A DNA stretch of 64,000 nucleotides from Clostridium bowmanii (GTDB lineage Bacteria > Bacillota > Clostridia > Clostridiales > Clostridiaceae), in the NCBI RefSeq assembly GCF_018861315.1, contig NZ_JAHLDL010000027.1, positions 1-64,000 of the forward strand. Direction: 5' to 3'. Within the stretch, counting starts at the first letter, position 1. Each line of letters starts with the position of its first letter. Below the pieces are notes generated by a model. The model saw only the letters and a program-made list of their open reading frames with translations. It was not told where the DNA came from and did no database searches. This document shows positions 45,455 through 52,841 of this stretch, piece after piece. The translations under genes and the position numbers were made by a program.

Positions 45455-45945
45455 TACTTATCCCTCCTTTGATAAAATAGAATAAGTTCCTCTATAAGTG
45501 TATTTTTTTTAGCAAACTTAATCTGTTTCTTAGTCATATTATCTAAGCTAAGACTTCTTGCTAAGGTTCTTAGTTCATATACTTTTTTACTTTGTAATTG
45601 CTTTTTTAATCTTGTAATCATGTCTAAAATGTTAGATTCAAATTCTGTCTCTTTCATATCTTGTGTTTTTACTTTTTTATTAATAATATCCCACACTGAT
45701 GTGTCTGGCCATGGAATTACATGTACTAATACTGAAATATTAAATTTTTTAATAGCAACCTCAGCAGCCTCAACAGCTACTATAACTGAAGAAACATCAC
45801 CCTGTATCTTTACGGTAACTAAACCTCCTCTTATTATTTCACAACCAATGAGGTTTACATTAGCTGCTTTAAGTGCCGTATCTGCAGCTTCTACGGCCCC
45901 AATATAACCGTATACCTCAATTAATCCTAAGGCTCCTTTATACAT
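45454..45945 (-). CDS. eutK: BMC-domain protein with C-terminal SAP-like domain (EutK-like)
   Basis: 163-aa protein. The first 90 residues are a BMC domain (GALGLIEVYGYIGAVEAADTAL, pore GCEIIRGGLV, end VHVIPWPDTSV). After a linker the last 55 residues (KVYELRTLARSLSLDNMTKK ... KNTLIEELI) form two or three helices with the LRxLAR...LIEEL pattern of SAP or Rho-N domains, which often bind nucleic acid. E. coli EutK also has a C-terminal helical domain thought to bind nucleic acid, but of another fold type. The pore residue is Arg-Gly-Gly, unlike EutM. It lies between eutL and eutE. Confidence 0.8.
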   Translation of the reverse strand: MYKGALGLIEVYGYIGAVEAADTALKAANVNLIGCEIIRGGLVTVKIQGDVSSVIVAVEAAEVAIKKFNISVLVHVIPWPDTSVWDIINKKVKTQDMKETEFESNILDMITRLKKQLQSKKVYELRTLARSLSLDNMTKKQIKFAKKNTLIEELILFYQRRDK

Positions 45946-45959
45946 ATGAATTCCCTAAC

Positions 45960-46613
45960 TTAATAATTTGTAGGATTATCAGCTACAAATTGGACTGCTG
46001 CAGCAAAAGCATCACAAGCTGCTTTGCAAGCTGATTGACTACCTGTAAGTAATGCTCCACCAAAGTTAGTTTCTGATGGCGGTCCGTAGAAAGTTACTAA
46101 TTTAACATCTGCTGCTTTCAGCGCTGCATCTAATGCATACATAGCTTCAAGTGGAGGTGCTATTAAGTAAGCTATGGGCTCTCCTTCCCTAATGTTGGCA
46201 CTTTTTGATAGGTAACTTCCTGTTCTTGATATACAGTGTGTATAATATACTATTGTGTCATCCTCATTAGCACTTGTAAAACTTGCTCCATTTTCTATAA
46301 AATCAAGAGCAGCATTTAGTCCACTTCTAATCTCTGCTGGACTTGGTCCAGCCATTATTCCTATGACTTCACCTGCCAGTTTTGTATTTGCATTTGCAGA
46401 ACCACCATACATTGATTTTGCGTATACAATCTCTACATCTGCAGCTTTTGTAGCTTCATCTAAAGCTGTATAAGTAACATCATCTATATCTGCTGTTAGA
46501 ATCCCTAAGCTCTTCTGATGTGGAGCTAAATTAAAGGCCTCTACTAAATCCGGACTCACATTTGATATTATTTTCACACCTAATACTGTTGCACGAATAG
46601 CTTCATTTTTCAT
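45960..46613 (-). CDS. eutL: EutL, trimeric tandem-BMC shell protein
   Basis: 217-aa shell protein with two permuted BMC domains whose trimers have a gated central pore. Landmarks are AIRATVLGVKIISNVSPDLVE at the start, KSMYGGSANANTKLAGE, YYTHCISRTGSYLSK and the end GALLTGSQSACKAACDAFA. Length is normal (about 215-220). GGGAGG lies before the ATG. It is encoded between eutC1 and the EutK-like gene. Confidence 0.95.
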   Translation of the reverse strand: MKNEAIRATVLGVKIISNVSPDLVEAFNLAPHQKSLGILTADIDDVTYTALDEATKAADVEIVYAKSMYGGSANANTKLAGEVIGIMAGPSPAEIRSGLNAALDFIENGASFTSANEDDTIVYYTHCISRTGSYLSKSANIREGEPIAYLIAPPLEAMYALDAALKAADVKLVTFYGPPSETNFGGALLTGSQSACKAACDAFAAAVQFVADNPTNY

Positions 46614-46643
46614 GTGATTTACCTCCCAATTAAAATTTTATTA

Positions 46644-47522
46644 CTATAATTTAAGGTTTACTCCACTTGCTTTCTTTTCAAGCATTATTTTTATAATCTC
46701 AGATATATGTGCACCAGCCTCTACTGGAGGAGTCCCACCGCTATGAATGTTTGATACAACTGTTCTTCTAGCTTCTGGCATATTTACAGTGGCTTTATAT
46801 GCTATATATGCACTCATACTTTCTGCTGTAACAAGTCCTGGTCTTTCACCTATAAGTACACAAGTTACATCAGCTTCTAAGAGTTCAGACACTACATCCA
46901 TAGCTCCTACTCTTCCATTTTGAAGAAAAAATGGAGTTCCTACAGAAATTTTGTAACCCTCCAGGCCCTGTATCATAGCTGGAAGTACATCACGAACATT
47001 GGCTTCTATTGCTGCAGAGCTTAATCCATCTGATACATATATTTGTACCTGTGGCCTCATCTTACAGTTGTCTTTTATAGCTTTAATACCCTCTTTATTT
47101 ATCCTTTTCCCAAGGTCTGGTCTTGTTATAAATTCATCTTTATCTATACATTCTGTTTTAACAGAAAACAAATTCATTTCCTTAAGAAATTCCTCTGAAA
47201 CATAGGAGAAAACGGAATCTTGAGCTGCCGCATGGTCTGCTCTAACTCTTAAAGCAGTCTCTGTTTTATACCTAGGCCCGGCTCTCCAAATACCTAATCT
47301 TGCTGGAGTAGCTTGTTTCATTTTCAAATATCCCTTAGCATCTGCTGGATTTGGAACTAAAAGTTGTTTCTTAATATCCACTTCTGTAATATCATCAATA
47401 AATCCATCTTCAACCTCTTCTAAGTTAATATTTTCAGCTTTATTTGCAGCTTTTGTACCTTTCGCTGTCATCTCAAGTAACACCTGTTCAACCAATTTTT
47501 TTAACTCATTTTCTGATACCAT
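46644..47522 (-). CDS. eutC: Ethanolamine ammonia-lyase small subunit (EutC1)
   Basis: 292-aa subunit that completes the cobalamin pocket with EutB1. Conserved strings: [61 protein letters not shown] and [15 protein letters not shown]. The N-terminal EKEL-type helix ([19 protein letters not shown]) followed by an Ala/Asn linker is an encapsulation peptide. It follows eutB1 by 18 bp. It fits the E. coli-type enzyme more closely than EutC2. Confidence 0.96.
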   Translation of the reverse strand: MVSENELKKLVEQVLLEMTAKGTKAANKAENINLEEVEDGFIDDITEVDIKKQLLVPNPADAKGYLKMKQATPARLGIWRAGPRYKTETALRVRADHAAAQDSVFSYVSEEFLKEMNLFSVKTECIDKDEFITRPDLGKRINKEGIKAIKDNCKMRPQVQIYVSDGLSSAAIEANVRDVLPAMIQGLEGYKISVGTPFFLQNGRVGAMDVVSELLEADVTCVLIGERPGLVTAESMSAYIAYKATVNMPEARRTVVSNIHSGGTPPVEAGAHISEIIKIMLEKKASGVNLKL

Positions 47523-47540
47523 TATTTTTGCCTCCTCTCA

Positions 47541-48905
47541 TTATTTAAGAAATACAGATGCATCTCCTGCTATACTAGTTAATTTTCCATTATGTGAGAA
47601 TCCCATCTTTTCCATCCAAACATCAAATTCTTTTATTGGTCTTAAATTTAATAGTTCTCTTAATGTTGCTATTTCATGGTATCCTGTAGTCTGGTAATTA
47701 AGCATTATATCATCCCCATGAGGTACCCCCATAAGATAATTACATCCAGCAGTTGTAAGAAGTACCGATAAATTTTCAACATCATTTTGATCTGCTTTCA
47801 TATGGTTTGTGTAACAAGCATCAACACCCATTGGTATACCAGTTAATTTTCCCATAAAGTGGTCTTCAAGACCTGCTCTTATTACTTCCTTACTATCATA
47901 TAAATACTCAGGTCCTATAAAACCAACAACCGTATTAACTAGGAATGGGCTATATCTCTTAGCAAATCCATAACACCTTGCTTCCATAGTCAATTGGTCA
48001 ACACCATAATGACTATCTGAAGATAGTTCTGAGCCTTGTCCTGTTTCAAAATACATTACATTAGGACCGGATCCTGTTCCCTGCTTAAGTGCTAACTGCC
48101 TTGCTTCTTCAAGCATATCTGCAGTTATTCCGAATGCTTCGTTTCCCTTTTGAGAACCGGCTATACTTTGAAAAATCAAATCTGCAGGTGCTCCACGTCT
48201 TATAGCTTCCATTTGTGTTGTTACATGAGCGAGTACACAGTTTTGAGTTGGTATTTTCCATTTGTTTTTAAACTCCTCAAAGGTTTTAAGAATTCTGACA
48301 ACGTTTTCAATAGAATCGTCCACTGGATTTAATCCTATAACTGCATCACCAACACCATAAGTTAATCCTTCCATAACAGATGCTATAATACCCTGTGGAT
48401 TATCTGTAGTATGGTTAGGTTGAAGTCTTGCAGATAAGGTTCCATCTACGCCTATTGTTGTATTACAATGCGCAGTAATTCTTATCTTTTTTGCACCATA
48501 AATTAGATCTAAATTTGACATTAACTTAGTTACTGCAGCTACCATTTCACTAGTAAGGCCACGGCTTGTCCTTTTAATATCTTCACCAGTAGTATTTTCA
48601 TCCAGTATCCACTCTCTAAATTCAGATACTGTTAAATTTTTAATTCCAGCATATATCTTTTCATTAACGTCATCTTGAATTATTCTCGTTACCTCATCTA
48701 TGTCATATGGTACTGCTGGGCAATTTCTTAAATCCTCTAGTGTTAAATGGCTTAAAACTACCTTCGCTGCTACCCTTTCCTCTGAAGTTTCTGCCGCAAC
48801 CTTCGCAAGCTTATCTCCTGATTTTTCTTCATTTGCCTTTGCCATAACTTCCATTATTGATTTAAAATCATACACTTTTCCGAATAACTTTGTTTTTAAT
48901 TTCAA
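47541..48905 (-). CDS. eutB: Ethanolamine ammonia-lyase large subunit (EutB1)
   Basis: 454-aa catalytic subunit; splits ethanolamine into acetaldehyde and ammonia with AdoCbl. Counted without gaps, the substrate residues fall at the E. coli numbers: R160, Q162, N193, E287 (MYFETGQGSE) and D362 (MGVDACYTNH). TTG is the start with GAGGGG upstream. It is flanked by eutA1 and eutC1, in the usual order. This is the classical enzyme of the locus and the reference for judging EutB2. Confidence 0.97.
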   Translation of the reverse strand: MKLKTKLFGKVYDFKSIMEVMAKANEEKSGDKLAKVAAETSEERVAAKVVLSHLTLEDLRNCPAVPYDIDEVTRIIQDDVNEKIYAGIKNLTVSEFREWILDENTTGEDIKRTSRGLTSEMVAAVTKLMSNLDLIYGAKKIRITAHCNTTIGVDGTLSARLQPNHTTDNPQGIIASVMEGLTYGVGDAVIGLNPVDDSIENVVRILKTFEEFKNKWKIPTQNCVLAHVTTQMEAIRRGAPADLIFQSIAGSQKGNEAFGITADMLEEARQLALKQGTGSGPNVMYFETGQGSELSSDSHYGVDQLTMEARCYGFAKRYSPFLVNTVVGFIGPEYLYDSKEVIRAGLEDHFMGKLTGIPMGVDACYTNHMKADQNDVENLSVLLTTAGCNYLMGVPHGDDIMLNYQTTGYHEIATLRELLNLRPIKEFDVWMEKMGFSHNGKLTSIAGDASVFLK

Positions 48906-48920
48906 GATACTTCACCCCTC

Positions 48921-50360
48921 TTATTTTTTTGAGTTAAATATTAGTGTTTTGATTATTACTGGAACAACCCTTCCATTTGCTAGAGGTTTACCTATGTCTA
49001 TGTAATCCCCATTTTCCACATTTATAGTGTCAATACAAATAACTTCTTTCTTGAAGTCAAGTTGTCTATATAAAGTTTGTCCAAGTACCTTAGCTATATC
49101 ATTTTCCACTATTAAAATAGTGGGAAAATCCTCTTTTAAAATCTCCTCCAGACCAGAAATCAAAGTCTTCGCTAGTATTTGCACCTCCTTAAAGCTGGGA
49201 TTTAGTTTTCCCTTTATAGCTATAGCTACTGGTTGAAACTCTTTTTCTAATTTAAACCACATAAGTTTTTCCTTTATAACCTTAACCATGTTTTCATAAC
49301 CTGAATTTTCTTCTTCCTCTGAAAGTTTTAATATTGGAAGGTTTTTAATTGGGAACTTATCTTCTGTATATGTTATTGTACTGCCACTAATATCTGTTGT
49401 ATGAGAACCCGCCCCTACAACAGTGGCTCTTATAGTTTCAATAGATTTTCTCACCTTAATTTTAGTACATAAATTTGATTTGCTAATAGCCATACCAAGC
49501 AATATACCTATATCTCCATACTTAAACAAATACTTAGTGTTCGGATTGTAAACATAATCAGCAACTCCTCCAGAGAAGGTAATATACTCTATTTCTATAT
49601 CATCCCTAATTCCTTTATTGGTAAGTATTTTTTCATAGAAGTCGCTCTTTTCTCTTATATTCACACTTTCCTCTAAAAGTTTAACCATTTCATCGACTAC
49701 AATGTTTAAAGCCTCAAGGGAAGGCTTCTGCCCTACTTCTATAGGAATGTTCTTTAACTTAATTAATTCCTTTATCTTTTCTGCAATATATAGAATTTTA
49801 CCAGAAGCCTCATCAATTTTAATAAGCCTTCCACCTATGTCTAAACAGCCTGTATCTAAAAGCTTTCCCTCTTTGAATACTGCAATATTAGTAGTACCTC
49901 CACCCACATCCAAGTTAATTACAGTGGCATCCTCCTCCTCAGAAATTTTATCTGATCCAGCTCCCCTAGCTGAGATTATTGATTCTAAGTCAGGCCCCGC
50001 AGTAGCTACAACAAACTCTCCTGCAAGTCCACTTAATTTTTGCAAAACATCATTAGCATTTTGCTTTCTAGCTGTTTCACCAGTTATTATAACAGCCCCA
50101 GTTTTAACATCTAAGGGCGCTATTCCAGCTGCGAGGTACTCTCCTTCTACTAATTCTCTAATCTTTTCACCATCTATTTCCCTGTGAGATTTAAGCGGTG
50201 TAAAATATATTTCACTTCTATATATAATTTTCTTATCCACAATGGATATTCTAGGTATAGAAAAATTTGAAGCTAGGTTTTCTATAATTATCTTGCTAAA
50301 TACAAGCTGTGTTGTAGACGTACCAATGTCTATACCAACACTTAATATTTCTTCTCTCAT
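48921..50360 (-). CDS. eutA: EutA, ethanolamine ammonia-lyase reactivating factor (EutA1)
   Basis: About 479-aa actin-fold ATPase that releases inactive cobalamin from EutBC. LSVGIDIGTSTTQLVF, VINLDVGGGTTNIAVF and ITGETARKQNA are present. I take ATG 50360, 6 nt after AGAGGAATT; the frame also opens with TTG at 50378. It is the first gene after the EutV-controlled leader (50412-50490), so antitermination there governs the rest of the operon. Confidence 0.95.
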   Translation of the reverse strand: MREEILSVGIDIGTSTTQLVFSKIIIENLASNFSIPRISIVDKKIIYRSEIYFTPLKSHREIDGEKIRELVEGEYLAAGIAPLDVKTGAVIITGETARKQNANDVLQKLSGLAGEFVVATAGPDLESIISARGAGSDKISEEEDATVINLDVGGGTTNIAVFKEGKLLDTGCLDIGGRLIKIDEASGKILYIAEKIKELIKLKNIPIEVGQKPSLEALNIVVDEMVKLLEESVNIREKSDFYEKILTNKGIRDDIEIEYITFSGGVADYVYNPNTKYLFKYGDIGILLGMAISKSNLCTKIKVRKSIETIRATVVGAGSHTTDISGSTITYTEDKFPIKNLPILKLSEEEENSGYENMVKVIKEKLMWFKLEKEFQPVAIAIKGKLNPSFKEVQILAKTLISGLEEILKEDFPTILIVENDIAKVLGQTLYRQLDFKKEVICIDTINVENGDYIDIGKPLANGRVVPVIIKTLIFNSKK

Positions 50361-50411
50361 ATCAATTCCTCTTTTCAAATATCTATATGCATTTTAGAAG
50401 CACATTTTAAG

Positions 50412-50456
50412 GAACAAAAAGGCTTAAAGTCATTTATAAAAAATAACTTTAAGCCT
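50412..50456 (-). terminator. Regulated terminator upstream of eutA1
   Basis: AGGCUUAAAGU pairs with ACUUUAAGCCU around a 15-nt AU-rich loop; the U-run UUUUUG follows on the minus strand. The 5' arm shares bases with the second hexaloop hairpin, so the two structures exclude each other. Confidence 0.85.
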
Positions 50457-50465
50457 CATTGCTTA
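50450..50465 (-). promoter_or_regulatory. EutV antiterminator hairpin P2
   Basis: On the minus strand UAAGC-AAUGAG-GCUUA: a 5-bp stem with hexaloop AAUGAG, which has the A1 and G4 known for ANTAR targets (ANNGNN). The 3' arm overlaps the terminator. Confidence 0.8.
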
Positions 50466-50470
50466 CCCCA

Positions 50471-50490
50471 GAAACACTCCATTGTGTTTC
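50471..50490 (-). promoter_or_regulatory. EutV antiterminator hairpin P1
   Basis: GAAACAC-AAUGGA-GUGUUUC on the minus strand: a perfect 7-bp stem and hexaloop AAUGGA (A1, G4). It lies 5 nt from P2, the spacing of dual-hairpin ANTAR sites. Confidence 0.85.
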
Positions 50491-50505
50491 GGTTATCCAT
50501 ATTAA

Positions 50506-50511
50506 ATTATA
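50506..50511 (-). promoter_or_regulatory. Possible internal -10 box before the eutA1 leader
   Basis: TATAAT on the minus strand; no good -35 at the right distance. A start about 7 nt on would give an RNA beginning just before P1. Confidence 0.3.
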
Positions 50512-50566
50512 AAGTAGATAATTCTTAAAATAACACTTAATTATCGCCACTGATAATAACTCTAGA

Positions 50567-50607
50567 TCAATATCAATATCAATATCAATATCAATATCAA
50601 TATCAAT
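50567..50607 (+). repeat. Hexanucleotide tandem repeat (TCAATA)6.8
   Basis: Six perfect TCAATA units and a partial seventh, directly after the eutW stop and upstream of the eutA1 leader. Perfect short tandem repeats of this kind change length by slippage. Confidence 0.9.
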
Positions 50608-50613
50608 TAAATT

Positions 50614-52023
50614 TTAATTTTTAAAATCAAATAACACCTTAGTTCCTCTCGAATCTGAAACTATATTGATATTTCCATTTAGCTTGTCCTTAACTATGCT
50701 ATTTACTATACTAAGCCCTAAACTGTTTTGTCTAACATTATTGATATCATATCCTATACCATTGTCAACTACTGCAATTGTAGAATAAATTTTGCTTTTT
50801 TCGATTATAAGATCTATATTCCCAAAATGTTTATCTATAAAAGCATATTGCATAGAATTTTGGAGTAATTCATTTACTACAAGTGCAATTGAAGTTGCTT
50901 TATCAGAACTTAATTTAAAATTATCACCAATTACATTTACTTCAATATTTTTATTAACTGCATTAAAGTATCTTATAGCATTATTTTTTATATTAGAAAT
51001 AACCTCTTTTATGCTTACTTCATCCAAACCTTCCTTAGATAATAATTCATGAGTAGTCGCTATACTTAAAATTCTATTCATGCTTTCATTTAATGCATCT
51101 TTAGTCTGCTGATTATCACTTCTTCTTGCTTGAAGTCTAAGTAAACTTGCTATAGTCTGCAGATTATTTTTCACTCTGTGGTGAATTTCTTTAATAGCTA
51201 CAGATTTTAAAATTAGCTCCATCTCTTTTTCCTTCATAGTTGTTATATCCTTAATCATAGTAACAAGTTTTAAATTTTTATCAGTTAGCACTATTCTTTT
51301 AACATAAAAAAATAGTTTTCCTAAATGCACTTCGCATTCATTCTGCGCAGGAGAACTAATTCTCTCCTTAAAGTTGATATCATCTAAAGCTAAATTATTA
51401 TAATCCATACCTATTAGGTTTTCTTTGTACCCAAGTTTTTTGTACAATAAATCAGCAGTACGATTTTTAGACCTAACGACGCCTTCCTCATCAAAAATAA
51501 TAACAGCTTCATCTAAATGATCTGTTATACTATTTTCAGGTTCTGTTATGGATATTAATGTATTAGTTAACTGCTCATAAGATTCTGTCAGCATTTCCAT
51601 ATGCTTATTTTTATTCAACTTTTCTGTTATGTCCTTCTCTACTATTAGTACCCCTATAATTTTGCCTTTGTTTTCTATAGGTGACACTGTTTGCCTAACA
51701 TTCATATTCTCTTGAGTTAAAGCCTTAAGATCTTTGGTAACTATTCCAAGATCCAATGTTCTAAGCACAGCAGGTTCATTTTCTCTTAATGCTAACTCAC
51801 CTACTACAGTTTTTTGATACATAGATGGTCTATTAATAGGTTTTGCCTCAGCAACAACTATAGCTTCATCAGCATCTCTAGTTGGACAATCTATAAAGAC
51901 ATCTGCATTTACAATATCAGATATAGATTTAATGCAAAATGACATTCGTTGTATTTTTAAAATATCATCTTCATCTAAATTTGTGTATGCTCTACATAAT
52001 TCATATATGTTTTCGCTAATCAT
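50614..52023 (-). CDS. eutW: EutW, sensor histidine kinase for ethanolamine
   Basis: 469-aa soluble kinase. An N-terminal sensor region (about residues 1-135), a PAS domain (about 155-275), then the HisKA_2 phosphoacceptor HHRVKNNLQTIASLLRLQ (about 285) and a HATPase with NELLQNSMQYAF and DNGIGYD. EutW phosphorylates EutV when ethanolamine is bound. It overlaps eutV by 8 bp. A hexanucleotide repeat lies right after its stop. Confidence 0.94.
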   Translation of the reverse strand: MISENIYELCRAYTNLDEDDILKIQRMSFCIKSISDIVNADVFIDCPTRDADEAIVVAEAKPINRPSMYQKTVVGELALRENEPAVLRTLDLGIVTKDLKALTQENMNVRQTVSPIENKGKIIGVLIVEKDITEKLNKNKHMEMLTESYEQLTNTLISITEPENSITDHLDEAVIIFDEEGVVRSKNRTADLLYKKLGYKENLIGMDYNNLALDDINFKERISSPAQNECEVHLGKLFFYVKRIVLTDKNLKLVTMIKDITTMKEKEMELILKSVAIKEIHHRVKNNLQTIASLLRLQARRSDNQQTKDALNESMNRILSIATTHELLSKEGLDEVSIKEVISNIKNNAIRYFNAVNKNIEVNVIGDNFKLSSDKATSIALVVNELLQNSMQYAFIDKHFGNIDLIIEKSKIYSTIAVVDNGIGYDINNVRQNSLGLSIVNSIVKDKLNGNINIVSDSRGTKVLFDFKN

Positions 52024-52588
52024 AAGTCATTATTATAACCTCAGCTATATCCCTCATTGAACACCTTTTATTCATACTAAGTTTTCTAATCTGGTCATAA
52101 GCAGCTTGTTCAATAATTTCGCTCTTTTCCATCAATAATCCTTTAGCTTTTTCAATAGTTTTTCTTTCTTCTAGCTTACTGCATACTCTTTTGATATCAT
52201 TCTTTATTTTTTTTATTTCTGCACACTTAGATATTGCTACCTCTAAAGTTGGAATAAGTGTTTTTTCATCTATCGGCTTAACTATGTATGCTATAGCTCC
52301 CACTTTGGTAGCTTTTTCTACAAATTCTTTTCCACTATATGCCGTAAGTAACACTACCCCAATAGCTAAATTTTCATTTTGAATTATTTTAGCCGCGTTT
52401 AGTCCATCAAGAAGAGGCATCTTTATATCCATAAGCACTAAATCTGGTAAATGTTTTCTGCACAATTCTAATGCATCAAATCCATCTGAAGCTTCTCCTA
52501 CAACATTGTATCCATCAGCTTCTAACATTTCTCTTAAATCCATCCTTGTAATAGGCTCATCATCGGCTATTACTAATCTTTTACTCAT
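52016..52588 (-). CDS. eutV: EutV, ANTAR-type antitermination response regulator
   Basis: 190-aa regulator. Receiver domain (1-120; D54 region LVLMDIKMPLLDG) and C-terminal ANTAR domain (about 130-188; TIEKAKGLLMEKSEIIEQAAYD). Phosphorylated dimers bind paired RNA hairpins with hexaloop ANNGNN and stop a terminator from forming. Such a site is at 50450-50490, and a single hexaloop hairpin is in its own leader at 52680-52693. It is the first gene of the 22-kb operon. Confidence 0.96.
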   Translation of the reverse strand: MSKRLVIADDEPITRMDLREMLEADGYNVVGEASDGFDALELCRKHLPDLVLMDIKMPLLDGLNAAKIIQNENLAIGVVLLTAYSGKEFVEKATKVGAIAYIVKPIDEKTLIPTLEVAISKCAEIKKIKNDIKRVCSKLEERKTIEKAKGLLMEKSEIIEQAAYDQIRKLSMNKRCSMRDIAEVIIMTYD

Positions 52589-52679
52589 CTTTCACCTCTT
52601 AAAATTAAAATAACTTTAAAAACTCAAGTTGAATGATAATTCTTAAATTTACACAAAAATATAAATTTATTTAAGAGTC

Positions 52680-52693
52680 GCACACCATTGTGC
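52680..52693 (-). promoter_or_regulatory. Single hexaloop hairpin in the eutVW leader
   Basis: GCAC-AAUGGU-GUGC on the minus strand: a 4-bp stem, hexaloop AAUGGU (A1, G4). It starts a few nt after the expected RNA start. No second hairpin or clear terminator follows, so its role is uncertain. Confidence 0.5.
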
Positions 52694-52706
52694 TCCTATA
52701 TACTAA

Positions 52707-52735
52707 ATATTACACTTCTTAATTTAATATGTCAA
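52707..52735 (-). promoter_or_regulatory. Promoter of the eutVW operon
   Basis: TTGACA (52735-52730) and TAATAT (52712-52707) on the minus strand, 17 bp apart, a good vegetative promoter about 120 bp before eutV. Confidence 0.75.
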
Positions 52736-52814
52736 TGTAAAAGACGAAATATTTGCAATATTTCAAATACAGTGTTTATTAAAAGATTTCTTGAATTTAT
52801 TTTTAACTTACTTA

Positions 52815-52841
52815 TATTCCCAAGGGTCAGGCCCCCATATC
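52815..52841 (+). repeat. Short GGGGTCAGGCCCC-type repeat, copy 3
   Basis: ATTCCCAAGGGTCAGGCCCCC. It overlaps the end of the hydrolase gene and supplies its TGA stop. Confidence 0.75.

Noticed and set aside
50546-50552. GCCACTG, the core of the B12 box, as a sign of a cobalamin riboswitch
   Set aside because: It is on the strand opposite to the eut genes and is explained by a small hexaloop hairpin; no other riboswitch helix is present.
52620-52680. Terminator in the eutVW leader (TCTTAAAT pairing with ATTTAAGA)
   Set aside because: No U-run follows the stem on the minus strand, so it is not a credible terminator.
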